Assembly (NCBI RefSeq): GCF_014879935.1
Contig: NZ_JACSRD010000178.1
Coordinates: 1 to 52,573 of the forward strand
Origin: Prosthecobacter sp.
Lineage (GTDB): Bacteria; Verrucomicrobiota; Verrucomicrobiia; Verrucomicrobiales; Verrucomicrobiaceae
Direction of reading: 5' to 3'
DNA: 52,573 nucleotides
The notes under the pieces: generated by a model
Database searches by the model: none
What the model was told of the DNA's origin: nothing
The model's input: only the letters and a program-made list of their open reading frames with translations
Program-made: the position numbers and the translations under genes
Shown: in pieces, positions 32,927-41,805 of the stretch
Layout: each line of letters begins with the position of its first letter
How positions within the stretch are numbered: position 1 is the first letter of the stretch

Positions 32927-34174
32927 ATGCAATCGTCCGCCGTGAACTCCCGCTTCTTCATCTCCGCACTCGCTTTTGTTTCAGCCTCCCTGCACGCTGC
33001 TGATCTCTACTTCCCACCACCCGACAGCGAAGGTGGCTGGCGGGAGGCCAAAGAGGTCAAAGCATGCCGTGACCAGGCCGGCATGGACCTGTCGAAGCTC
33101 GAAACGGCTTTCGTCCTGTCGGATCGCAGCACCGCGCACGGCGGCCTCGTCGTCGTGCGCAACGGATGGCTCTGTTTCGAGCGCTATTTTGGCCGGGCGA
33201 GCCGAAACTCGAATCCCGACATGGCCTCCACGGGCAAAGGCTTCTGCAGCATCGCCTGCGGCATCATGCTGGAGGAGTTCAAAGACAAGATTCCAGAGGG
33301 ACTCGACACGAAAGTGTTCACTGAGAAGTATCTTCCCGAAGCCTTCCCGTTGAACGACCCACGCAAGGCTGACATCACGCTCGGCCAGTTGCTCTGCATG
33401 ACCGCCGGTTACTGGGGCGAGGGGCAAACGCCCACCGGCTACGTCAAAGGCGATCCCAAAGCGAAGCCGCTCAAGCCGGTGCCGGGCCAGAACATTCGTG
33501 ATCTCGACAAATCCTCGCTCAATGTGCCCCTGTGGTGCGATCCAGGCGCAGGCTACTCGTATTCATCGCCTTCACCGCACATCGCCAGCATTGTGCTGCG
33601 TCATGTCACTGGCATGGAGTTGAAGGACTACATCGACACCCGTCTGGCGAAGCCCCAGGGCTGGGGCGCGTGGGATTACTGCCTGCATCGTGGCGACTTC
33701 GTCATGCCACACGCGAATGGCGCGGGCAGCACGGCTTTGCATGCCACGGATGCGGTTCGCTTCGGCTATTGCCTGGCCCACGAAGGCAGGTGGAAGGACA
33801 AACAGATCGTCCCGCCCGCTTACATCAAAAAATGCCAGACGTGGAGCCCCTACAACCCGCACACGCCCTTCAGCCTGCAATGGGAGCACAACGCCGACGG
33901 CCACGTGGCCGGAGCGCCGAAGGACGCGTTCTGGAAAAGCGGCGCAGGCGGCTTCTGCCTCTACGTCGTGCCTTCACTCGATCTCGTGATCTACAAACTC
34001 GGCGGCAAGACCGGCCAGTATGACCCGACGCTCACTTTGATCCCCCAGCCGAAGCCGGACACCAGCCGCGACACCTGGGAGGCCTTCCCCGGCAGCGCCT
34101 TCATGGAGGGCTCCGGTGCCGCGTCGCTCAATCGCATCCTGGAAATGGTCTGCGCGGCGGTGCGCATCGACTGA
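32927..34174 (+). CDS. Secreted serine hydrolase (beta-lactamase/class C-like family)
   Basis: From ATG 32927 the product has 415 residues, with a signal peptide ending SASLHA. The SxxK nucleophile motif is Ser101-Thr-Gly-Lys104, and a YSYSS segment (about 205-209) stands at the Tyr motif position. GGLVVVRNGWLCFERYFG (72-89) is the standard strand before it. These enzymes act on D-Ala peptides, esters or beta-lactams; the substrate cannot be told. Upstream in-frame starts exist (32759, 32864) but would bury the signal peptide. It is a lone gene, 85 bp before the FKBP gene. Confidence 0.85.
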   Translation: MQSSAVNSRFFISALAFVSASLHAADLYFPPPDSEGGWREAKEVKACRDQAGMDLSKLETAFVLSDRSTAHGGLVVVRNGWLCFERYFGRASRNSNPDMASTGKGFCSIACGIMLEEFKDKIPEGLDTKVFTEKYLPEAFPLNDPRKADITLGQLLCMTAGYWGEGQTPTGYVKGDPKAKPLKPVPGQNIRDLDKSSLNVPLWCDPGAGYSYSSPSPHIASIVLRHVTGMELKDYIDTRLAKPQGWGAWDYCLHRGDFVMPHANGAGSTALHATDAVRFGYCLAHEGRWKDKQIVPPAYIKKCQTWSPYNPHTPFSLQWEHNADGHVAGAPKDAFWKSGAGGFCLYVVPSLDLVIYKLGGKTGQYDPTLTLIPQPKPDTSRDTWEAFPGSAFMEGSGAASLNRILEMVCAAVRID

Positions 34175-34259
34175 CGCTCATTCTTCTGCCTTTCACCTGC
34201 CCGCTTGACCGCCAGAGGCCAGTCGGGACACTCGCCACGCCTTGCCCCGCCCAACCATC

Positions 34260-34754
34260 ATGACCAAATCCATCGCCCTCGTCCTTCCCGCCCTGTTTCT
34301 CCTGAGCTGTGAAACATCCAAGCCCGAGCCCAAGAAGTCTGCCACGCCGCCGCCCGCTCCCGCACCTGTGGTTCCAGCGGCACCGCCGCCAACCACCGTG
34401 GGCAGCATTCACACCACCGCATCCGGCTTGCGTTATGAGGTTCTGCAACGCGGAGCTGGCACCGTGTCACCCACGGCCACTGACAACGTCACCGTCCACT
34501 ACCACGGCACCTTGCAAAACGGCACCGTCTTCGACAGCTCCGTGCTCCGCGGCCAGCCGGCCAGCTTTCCCCTGAACGGCGTGATCCCCGGGTGGACCGA
34601 AGGCGTCCAGCTCATGAAGGTGGGCGACAAGTTCAAGTTCACCATTCCATCCAACCTGGCTTACGGCGCGAACAGCCCCACGCCGGCCATCCCGCCCTTC
34701 AGCACCCTGGTCTTCGAGGTCGAACTGCTCGCCATCAACGGCAGCACGAACTGA
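34260..34754 (+). CDS. FKBP-type peptidyl-prolyl isomerase lipoprotein
   Basis: From ATG 34260 the product has 164 residues. A lipobox LLSC gives Cys17, followed by a Pro/Ala-rich linker (PPPAPAPVVPAAPP). The FKBP domain shows VTVHYHGTLQNGTVFDSS, GVIPGWTEGVQLMKVGDK and IPSNLAYG, with the usual active-site aromatic and hydrophobic residues. It probably assists folding of periplasmic or outer-membrane proteins. A hairpin (34790-34806) lies after its stop. Confidence 0.92.
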   Translation: MTKSIALVLPALFLLSCETSKPEPKKSATPPPAPAPVVPAAPPPTTVGSIHTTASGLRYEVLQRGAGTVSPTATDNVTVHYHGTLQNGTVFDSSVLRGQPASFPLNGVIPGWTEGVQLMKVGDKFKFTIPSNLAYGANSPTPAIPPFSTLVFEVELLAINGSTN

Positions 34755-34789
34755 CGTGCTGCTGTGAAGGCAAGACAGGGGCCGCGAGA

Positions 34790-34806
34790 CCCCGCCGCAG
34801 GCGGGG
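34790..34806 (+). terminator. Possible weak terminator hairpin after the FKBP gene
   Basis: A 7-bp GC stem (CCCCGCC / GGCGGGG) with a 3-base loop lies 35 bp past the FKBP stop. There is no U-tract, so intrinsic termination is doubtful. Confidence 0.3.
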
Positions 34807-34853
34807 CGGATCGTTGACAGATCACGAACGCCTCGCCTGTTCATGTTCCGACC

Positions 34854-37800
34854 ATGAAGTTCCGTCCGCTCCTGGCGTTCCTGACGCTCGCCTCCGCCCT
34901 TTTCGCTCAAAAGTCGCCCCAACCGGCCACGCCATCGCCGTGGGGTGACTTTGTGGAGAAAGACTTCCCCTTCTTCAGCAGCGTACTCGACTGTCGCGAT
35001 GTCGGTGAAGGCTTTCCGAAGGACAATCTCACGCCCCGCGGCCTCATCCTGAACCTCGGGCAGAATCTCTGGGCCTGCTTTGACACCGATCTCCTCCGCA
35101 TCGCCTGCATCTGGGAAGGCGAGGAAGGCAAACCACCCGTCACACCCGAAGCGCTCGCTCCCGGTTCGTATCACATCGCCGGACAAAAGACCAAGGACGG
35201 CCAGGAGTTCCTGCCGAAGCCGGTTGGAAAGGTGTGGCTCGCGAATGGCATCTATCCGGGCTGGCAGGTCGGCGAGAAGCCGAGCTTCACCGATCCAAGA
35301 GAGCCGGCGCCGAGCGAGGAGGAATTAGGGCGCGGCCCGATTGACGCTCAAAAGGGCCGATTTCTCGGCGTGCGAATGGTGAATGGCATCGCGGTCATCG
35401 AACTCGAACTCGATGGGGTGCTCGTTCATCAAACCCTGTCACAAGCGAATTCGCAAGGCGACTTCCGGCGCGTGATGATCCACCACTGGATCGAAACTCC
35501 GTCACCAGATGTGGAAGTCCGGTTGTTTCATTTGCTTGGATTCCAGACCAAGGACAACCAGCAGTCGTCAGTCAAATTCAACTTGGAGTCAGCCGGCATC
35601 TCAAACGGAAGTGGTTGCTTGGTTTCAAGCCTTCAGCTCGAATCGGATAACAACAAGGCGCGGCTCACAGGACTCGGAGGTAGCACTACGCTGCACTTTA
35701 ACGGTAAAAATGTACCCGGTGCCAGCTATTCCAGCCCAGCCTCCTTCGAGGCCATCGAGAAGGCTGTTCGACCTGATCGGCGACAAAATCCTCCCAAGCA
35801 GAGCCGCTGGCCCGAAACCCTTACTACCAAGGCCACGCTCTCTCAAAAACCCGACGCCTACGTCATCGACGACATCCCCCTGCCCTTCGAGAATCCGTGG
35901 AAGCGCAATGTGCGGCTCGCGGACATCGCGTTTCTCAATGACCTGGGCGATGCGGCAGGTGTCACCTTTGATGGTGATGTGTGGCTGATCTCGGGCCTGA
36001 AGGGCGATTTGGAGAAGGTGACGTGGAAACGCTTCGCCAGCGGGTTGCATGAGCCGATGAGCATTGTGACGAGAATGGAGAATCCTCGTGCTGATGAAGT
36101 CTCCAACCAAATCCAGAGACTTGAGGCGGAACTCAAGGCGGTTGCCAAGCTGATCCCAAATCAAATCGACCCTCCCTGGTCGGGCATACCTGAACATTTG
36201 CAGGGTCTGCGTATAGAAAGGGAAACACTGTCGAAAGCTGGCGCTCCTTCGAATCAGATCGCCAAGGTCACGAAGGAAATCGCAGAAGTGGAAAAGATTC
36301 TCGGCGACCTTCGGCGCGAATCGGATCGGATGGCGCCTACCATTGAAAAAGCGCTAAAGGAATCTGAAGAGATCAAAAGCAAGATTCGAGCACTCGACGA
36401 CGAGAGAGGCAAAATCTACTCATCGGTCAATCACGCTTCCCGTTCCATTTTCGTCTTCGACCGCAACGGCATCTGGAAGCTCGTCGATTCGAACGGTGAC
36501 AAGGAATGCGACCGCTATGAGATGTTCTGCAATCTCTTCGCGCAGACGGCGGAGACGCGGGAGTTTCCGAATTCGATGAAGCTGGGGCCAAAGGGTGAGC
36601 TTTACATCTCCAAGGGCGGCCAGGAAGGCACGACGCGTGGCAAGCACAACGGCACGGTCATCAAAGTGGCGGCGGATGGGAAGAAGATTGAAGTGATGGG
36701 TTATGGGTTACGGCAGCCCTTCATCGGCGTGAATCCGCAGACCGGTCTCGTCACCGCGAGCGACCAGCAGGGCAACTACGTGCCCTCCACGCCGCTGCAC
36801 ATCATCAGCGATCACCATTTCTACGGCCACCTGCCGACCATCGCGCCGAAAGACCAGTTCCCCAAGACGATCACCGAGCCGCTGACCTGGATTCCGCATC
36901 CGGTGAATCCCAGCGGTGTCACGCAGACCTGGCTCCTCGACGCGAAGATGGGACCGGTGAACGACGAACTGATCCACATCGGCTACAATCGCCCCGAACT
37001 CTTCCGCGTGCTTATGAACACGCGCTTTGAACGCCCGCAGGCGGCGGTCACGAGCTTCTCACGCGACTTCGACTTCCCCACGCTCAACGCGATTGTGAAT
37101 CCGGCCGACGGGCAGCTCTACGTCGTCGGCTTCCAGGTCTGGGGCACCGTGGTGAAGAAGCTGAGCGGCCTCGCCCGCGTGCGCTACACCGGCCAGCCGC
37201 GTGTTCTGCTGAAAGAGGTCACGCCGACCGACAAAGGCCTCCTGCTGCGCTTCAATGCCAAGCTCGACGCCAAACTCGCCACCAATCCCGACAGCTACAA
37301 CGCCGAGCGCTGGAACTACCGCCGCACGCCGGACTACGGCAGCCCGCACCTGAAGCTCGACGGCAGCACTGGCCAGGAGTGGATGAACGCGAGCAGCGCC
37401 TACTTGAGCGACGACGGCAAAAGCGTGCTGGTCGGCTTCCCCGAAATGAAGGCCGGTGTCCATCAGATGCGCATCGGCTGGGGTTTGAAGAGCGCCGACG
37501 GCCTCAAGGCCGAAAACACGGCCTACTTCACGCCCTGGGAGCTGCTGACCTTTGATCCGAAGAAGGAAGGCTTCGACGCGAACCTCAAAGTCGATCTCAC
37601 CCCGCGCCAATCCACCGTCACGGCCGCAGTGAAGCCGACGGTGGAGGAAGGTGAGCGCCTGTATCAAATGTTCGGCTGCATGGCCTGCCACAGCACCGAT
37701 GGCACGCTCGTCGGCAAGGTCGGCCCCAGTTGGAAGGGCCTCTTCGGCAGCGAGCGTGACATTGCCAAGGGGCAGAAGGGCAGATTCAAAGCCGATGAAG

Positions 37801-37946
37801 CCTACTTGCGCGAGTCCATCCTCAATCCGAGCGCCAAAGTCGTGAAGGGCTTCGAGAAATTCGACACCGGCATGCCCATTTACGCGGGCATCTTGAACGA
37901 CTCGCAGATTGAGAGCCTGATTCTGTACATCAAGAGTCTGAAGTGA
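34854..37946 (+). CDS. Secreted DUF6797-type dehydrogenase / cytochrome c protein with coiled-coil insert
   Basis: The product has 1030 residues and a signal peptide (MKFRPLLAFLTLASALFA). The N-terminal domain (about 28-330, WGDFVEKDFPFFSSVLD) is the type I know as DUF6797. A propeller follows, with ITEPLTWIPHPVNPSG and VNPADGQLYVVGFQVWG. The C-terminal c-type domain has CMACH near residue 942. It probably oxidises an extracellular sugar and passes electrons to its haem. Residues about 406-522 are a Glu/Lys-rich coiled coil that interrupts the propeller between GLHEPMSIV and RSIFVFDRNGIWKL. That stretch is visibly less GC-rich than its surroundings, so it may be a later insertion. Confidence 0.82.
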   Translation: MKFRPLLAFLTLASALFAQKSPQPATPSPWGDFVEKDFPFFSSVLDCRDVGEGFPKDNLTPRGLILNLGQNLWACFDTDLLRIACIWEGEEGKPPVTPEALAPGSYHIAGQKTKDGQEFLPKPVGKVWLANGIYPGWQVGEKPSFTDPREPAPSEEELGRGPIDAQKGRFLGVRMVNGIAVIELELDGVLVHQTLSQANSQGDFRRVMIHHWIETPSPDVEVRLFHLLGFQTKDNQQSSVKFNLESAGISNGSGCLVSSLQLESDNNKARLTGLGGSTTLHFNGKNVPGASYSSPASFEAIEKAVRPDRRQNPPKQSRWPETLTTKATLSQKPDAYVIDDIPLPFENPWKRNVRLADIAFLNDLGDAAGVTFDGDVWLISGLKGDLEKVTWKRFASGLHEPMSIVTRMENPRADEVSNQIQRLEAELKAVAKLIPNQIDPPWSGIPEHLQGLRIERETLSKAGAPSNQIAKVTKEIAEVEKILGDLRRESDRMAPTIEKALKESEEIKSKIRALDDERGKIYSSVNHASRSIFVFDRNGIWKLVDSNGDKECDRYEMFCNLFAQTAETREFPNSMKLGPKGELYISKGGQEGTTRGKHNGTVIKVAADGKKIEVMGYGLRQPFIGVNPQTGLVTASDQQGNYVPSTPLHIISDHHFYGHLPTIAPKDQFPKTITEPLTWIPHPVNPSGVTQTWLLDAKMGPVNDELIHIGYNRPELFRVLMNTRFERPQAAVTSFSRDFDFPTLNAIVNPADGQLYVVGFQVWGTVVKKLSGLARVRYTGQPRVLLKEVTPTDKGLLLRFNAKLDAKLATNPDSYNAERWNYRRTPDYGSPHLKLDGSTGQEWMNASSAYLSDDGKSVLVGFPEMKAGVHQMRIGWGLKSADGLKAENTAYFTPWELLTFDPKKEGFDANLKVDLTPRQSTVTAAVKPTVEEGERLYQMFGCMACHSTDGTLVGKVGPSWKGLFGSERDIAKGQKGRFKADEAYLRESILNPSAKVVKGFEKFDTGMPIYAGILNDSQIESLILYIKSLK

Positions 37947-37949
37947 GCC

Positions 37950-38010
37950 CAAGGAGCGGGGGACTCCGTCCCCCGTTTCAATTCGTGGGGACAGAGTCCC
38001 CCGCTCCTTG
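37950..38010. repeat. 61-bp palindromic element between convergent genes
   Basis: Arms of 24 bases (37950-37973 and 37987-38010) match as inverted repeats at 23 of 24 positions around a 13-base centre. It begins 4 bp after the dehydrogenase stop and ends 3 bp before the ruvA stop, so it probably doubles as a bidirectional terminator. Its make-up (AGCGGGGGACT... arms) is like dispersed palindromic repeats I recall from PVC genomes. Confidence 0.88.
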
Positions 38011-38012
38011 AT

Positions 38013-38618
38013 TCACCCCATGCCCCGCAACGCCTCGCGGATCATCTTGTCCGCCGTATCGATGCTAGGCTGCTTCGCCGCCTCGTTCACCGCCTTCTGG
38101 GCCTCGCTTTGCTTGTAGCCCAGAGCGATGAGGGCCAGCACCGCATCGCTTTGCGCCTCCTGTTTCGGATCGTGCGCGCCTTTGGCCGTTCGTGCGGCCT
38201 GCCAGGCATCGACGACGCCGACCTTGTCCTTCAGCTCCAAAACGATGCGCTCCGCCGTCTTCCCGCCGACGCCTTTGATGCGGGAGAGCGACTTTACATC
38301 CCCGGCGATCACCGCGTCCTTGAACGCGGCCACCGGCATGCCGCTGAGCACGCTGAGCGCCATTTTCGGGCCGATGCCGGACACACGGTCCATCAGCAGG
38401 CGGAAGAGATCCCGCTCATCGGCGCTCATGAAGCCGAACAGCGTATGATCCCGCTCAGTCACGTGGTAATGCGTGAGCAATTGCACCTCCGCGCCGACCT
38501 GCGGCAGCCTGTCGAAGGTGGTCAGCGGAATGAGCGCCACATAGCCGACGCCATGGACGTCGATCGTCGCACGATGAGGCAGGGCTTCGGCCAGAATTCC
38601 ACGCAGAAAGGCAATCAT
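38013..38618 (-). CDS. ruvA: Holliday junction branch migration protein RuvA
   Basis: From ATG 38618 the product has 201 residues, the normal length; longer frames exist but RuvA proteins start MIAFLRG. It contains the OB-fold domain (YVALIPLTTF), two helix-hairpin-helix motifs (VSGIGPKMALSVLSG and IKGVGGKTAERIVLEL), and the C-terminal RuvB-contact domain (DAVLALIALGYKQSEAQKAV). RuvA tetramers hold four-way junctions for RuvB. It is not next to ruvB or ruvC in this window. Confidence 0.95.
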   Translation of the reverse strand: MIAFLRGILAEALPHRATIDVHGVGYVALIPLTTFDRLPQVGAEVQLLTHYHVTERDHTLFGFMSADERDLFRLLMDRVSGIGPKMALSVLSGMPVAAFKDAVIAGDVKSLSRIKGVGGKTAERIVLELKDKVGVVDAWQAARTAKGAHDPKQEAQSDAVLALIALGYKQSEAQKAVNEAAKQPSIDTADKMIREALRGMG

Positions 38619-38804
38619 GCGCCCCATGAAGGCGAGGACGCCGGAAAGGTGCAAGCGGAGGTTTCCCTGAGGGATGGCCAGCCACCATGGATCCGGCGGG
38701 AAAATCGCCCAAACGAAGCGAACCATCCCCCGCCCAGGCACCCGGCGGGAGCATTTTTCGCAACGATTAGCATCCTTCCTGCTACTAAATTCCCCACCAA
38801 CCTC

Positions 38805-40652
38805 ATGTCCGACTCCTCCCTCCCTGTTTCGCCGATCCAATCCTACCTGGAAGAACTCCACGCCAAATACCAACCGCTGCGCGAAGGAGCCGTGGCCACC
38901 TACATTCCGGAGCTGGGAAAGGCGAACCCGGACTGGTTCGGCATCTGCGTGGTCACCTGTGACGGGCAGGTCTATGAAGTCGGTGACACGCGGCAGCATT
39001 TCACCATCCAATCGATCTCCAAGGCGCTGACGTATGGCATCGCCCTCCAGGACAGCGGGAAGGACACCGTGCTCTCAAAGGTGTGGATGGAGCCCAGCGG
39101 CGAGCCTTTCAACTCCATCAGCCTCGACCCCAGCGGCCGTCCCCTGAACCCGATGATCAACGCTGGCGCCATCGCCACCACCGGACTCGTGGAGGGCAAG
39201 ACCACGCGGCAGAAGGTGAACCGCATCCTGGACACATTCTCCCGCTACGCTGGACGGCAGCTCACCATCGACCAGGATGTCAGCCGCTCGGAAAGCGAGA
39301 CGGGCCACCGGAACCGTGCCATCGCCTACATGCTGCGGAATTTTGACATCTTCACCGAGGACCCGATGCCCAGCCTGGAGGCCTACTTCCAGCAGTGCTC
39401 GATCCTGGTGAACTGCCACGACCTCGCCTTCATGGGCGCGACACTGGCCAACGACGGCGTGCATCCGCTGACCGGCCAGCGGGCCATCATCGGCGACTAC
39501 GTCGAGAACGTGCTCAGCGTCATGTCCTCCAGCGGCATGTATGACGCCGCTGGCGAATGGCTGTACAATGTCGGCATGCCAGCCAAGAGCGGCGTGGGTG
39601 GCGGCATCCTCGCCGTGCTGCCCGGCCAGCTCGCCGTGGCGGTCTTTTCCCCGCTTCTGGACCAGCGGGGCAACAGCGCGCGCGGCATCGCGGTCTGCCG
39701 CGAGATTTCCGCCCGTTATCACCTGCACGTCTTCAACAGCGCCACACCATCGCTCTCCGTCATTCGCAATCGCAGTTCCGCAGCCCAGATTTCGTCCAAT
39801 CGCTCCCGTCCGGCCGAGGAGGCACGACTTTTGCGCGAGCACGGCAGTCGCATCCGGCTGTTCGAGATCCAGGGCCATGTCACCTTTGGGCCGGCGGAGC
39901 GTGTGGTGCGCGAACTTCTCGCCGGTGCGGACAAAGCCTTCGCCTACATCCTCGATTTCAGCCGCGTTCCGCAGCTCGATGTCGTCTCCAGCAGGCTGTT
40001 CCTCGATACCTTTGAAGCACTGGCCGCGAAGGGCATCTGGGTTCACGTCACCCGCAGCCACCACGTGTCGATTCTAAAGCGCTCCGCCCGCCGTCGTCAT
40101 GGCAGCACGCCACCTGCCTACCTTGCTTGGGAAGACGATGCCGACACCGCGCTGGAATTCTGTGAAAACCGCCTGCTGGAGTCGCTGGGCGACCGCCGCT
40201 CCTCCAGCATGACCGTTCCCTTTGAGAAATGCGAACTCGTGGAGGGCCTCACCGCGGCCGAGCGGGAGAAAGTCTGGCGTCTGCTGACCCCGCGCTCCTA
40301 TCCGAAAGGCAGTGTCGTCTTTGAGGCCGGCACACAGGCCACGGAGCTGCTCATGATCCTCAAGGGCAAGGCCAGCATCGGCCTCACCCTGCCGAACGGG
40401 CTGAGCTACCGCCTCACCACCTGCACGCCGGGCATGACCTTCGGTGAAATGGCCCTGCTGGACAACGCCCCGCGTTCCGCGACCGTGCGTGCCGACACCG
40501 ACATCGAGGCGCTGTCACTCTCCGCGCCCGGACTGGACCTGCTGATGAAGGCCGAGCATGCGATCCACGCCAAGATTCTCACCAACATCGCCCGCAACCT
40601 CGCCGCACGCCTGCGCAAACGGAACGCCGAGGTTCTCAGCAGCCACTTGTAG
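38805..40652 (+). CDS. glsA: Glutaminase with fused STAS and cyclic-nucleotide-binding domains
   Basis: From ATG 38805 the product has 615 residues; bacterial glutaminase is about 310. Residues 1-310 form the GlsA domain, with Ser70 and Lys73 in QSISK, NPMINAGAI, and AKSGVGGGI. Residues about 348-445 form a STAS domain (IRLFEIQGHVTFG, ILDFSRVPQLD). Residues about 485-605 form a cyclic-nucleotide-binding domain with the cap motif FGEMALLDNAPRSATVRAD. It hydrolyses glutamine to glutamate and ammonia, perhaps under allosteric control by a nucleotide. I recall GlsA-STAS-cNMP fusions in other bacteria, so this is uncommon but not unique. It is divergent from ruvA and convergent with the esterase. 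Confidence 0.9.
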   Translation: MSDSSLPVSPIQSYLEELHAKYQPLREGAVATYIPELGKANPDWFGICVVTCDGQVYEVGDTRQHFTIQSISKALTYGIALQDSGKDTVLSKVWMEPSGEPFNSISLDPSGRPLNPMINAGAIATTGLVEGKTTRQKVNRILDTFSRYAGRQLTIDQDVSRSESETGHRNRAIAYMLRNFDIFTEDPMPSLEAYFQQCSILVNCHDLAFMGATLANDGVHPLTGQRAIIGDYVENVLSVMSSSGMYDAAGEWLYNVGMPAKSGVGGGILAVLPGQLAVAVFSPLLDQRGNSARGIAVCREISARYHLHVFNSATPSLSVIRNRSSAAQISSNRSRPAEEARLLREHGSRIRLFEIQGHVTFGPAERVVRELLAGADKAFAYILDFSRVPQLDVVSSRLFLDTFEALAAKGIWVHVTRSHHVSILKRSARRRHGSTPPAYLAWEDDADTALEFCENRLLESLGDRRSSSMTVPFEKCELVEGLTAAEREKVWRLLTPRSYPKGSVVFEAGTQATELLMILKGKASIGLTLPNGLSYRLTTCTPGMTFGEMALLDNAPRSATVRADTDIEALSLSAPGLDLLMKAEHAIHAKILTNIARNLAARLRKRNAEVLSSHL

Positions 40653-40661
40653 CCGTGTCAC

Positions 40662-41744
40662 TCACGGCTTCAGCCAATACTCGAAGAAGCAATAGATCTG
40701 CTCGTTCGATTCCTCGTTGGGATCGTGCTTTTCGCGATTCGTCATCGCCACGCGGCTTTTGAAGCCGAGGAAGTCGTTCACCGCGATGCTGTGATTGAGC
40801 GCCAGCCAGCGTTTCGGCGGGTCTTCGGCACCACCCGACACCAGGAACGGCCGCGGAGCCATCAACGCGTGCAGTTCCTGCAGGTCGTGGCCTTTCTCGA
40901 CCAGGACCTTGTAAGCTCCGGTGCGCGGGCTGTCCTCGCGCACCAAGCCCGGTTTGCGCGTGATGGCGGCATCCAGGCCCAGATACCAAGGCTCCTGGTA
41001 ATTGATGCTGCCGCGTGTTTCATCGAACACGATGCCCGGATCACTCCACGCAGCGCAGGCATACTTCTCCCACAGGCAGGAGCCAAAAAGGGACCATTTG
41101 CCGCCATAGGAGTGTCCCACGATGCCGATCCGCGCCGAGTCCACCTCCGGCAGCGAGGCGAGCGCATGCCACATGTTCGCGCAGATGTAGCCGAGATATG
41201 ACAGCGGCTGGCATTTTGCCTCCGTGCTCAAAACCGGCTTCCGCGCATCGCCACCGGGCGACCCGATGCTGAGCGTCACAAAGCCACGCCGGGCGAGCTG
41301 CCACGCAAAGTCGCGCAGGGGCTTCTCGCTCAAGCCAGCGCTGGTTTCCGGGTCGTAGTAGGGCACGAACACCGCAGGACGCTTCCCTTCGTTCGCAGGC
41401 AGCAGCAGGTAGCCATCGCCGGTCTGTCCTGGGGCGATTTCCACCCGCACTTTCCGCTGCGTCACGCCGCCATCGCGTTTCGTCGTCTCCAGCACCTCGA
41501 TCTTCGGTTTTTCGATGACCTTCGGCCACGCGCCCATGATTCCATGCCAGTCGGCGAGGATTTCCGCCCGCCGCAGCTGCCAGTCCTCCGGGTTCTTCAC
41601 CTTGCTGCCGTCATTAAACACGAGCGGAGACTTTCCGGGGTGAAACTGGCCCGCGAACTCGGCGGGAACTTGCGTGAAGGGAAGATCATCGGCGGCGTGA
41701 AGTGCCACAGCCGAGCTGAGCAGGAAGATGAGTCGGAGATTCAT
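40662..41744 (-). CDS. Secreted alpha/beta hydrolase (acetyl xylan esterase/DLH-like)
   Basis: The product has 360 residues, with a signal peptide (MNLRLIFLLSSAVALHAA). The nucleophile elbow GHSYGG (210-215, Ser212) is clear. The other triad members are probably an Asp in SGGAEDPPKRW and the His in REKHDP (about 340). GYLLLP and VFVPYYDPETSAGL fit the large esterase group encoded near polysaccharide-degrading genes in these bacteria. The substrate is probably an acylated sugar. Convergent with glsA, with 9 bp between stops. Confidence 0.85.
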   Translation of the reverse strand: MNLRLIFLLSSAVALHAADDLPFTQVPAEFAGQFHPGKSPLVFNDGSKVKNPEDWQLRRAEILADWHGIMGAWPKVIEKPKIEVLETTKRDGGVTQRKVRVEIAPGQTGDGYLLLPANEGKRPAVFVPYYDPETSAGLSEKPLRDFAWQLARRGFVTLSIGSPGGDARKPVLSTEAKCQPLSYLGYICANMWHALASLPEVDSARIGIVGHSYGGKWSLFGSCLWEKYACAAWSDPGIVFDETRGSINYQEPWYLGLDAAITRKPGLVREDSPRTGAYKVLVEKGHDLQELHALMAPRPFLVSGGAEDPPKRWLALNHSIAVNDFLGFKSRVAMTNREKHDPNEESNEQIYCFFEYWLKP

Positions 41745-41805
41745 GAGGTTGGCTGCCTCAAGAACGCTGCCACGTCAGCAGTCTATTCCGACGAAGATGC
41801 TTTGA

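Noticed and set aside
38109..38804. N-terminal extension of the glutaminase frame
   Set aside because: The extension is antisense to ruvA, and the glutaminase family starts at 38805.
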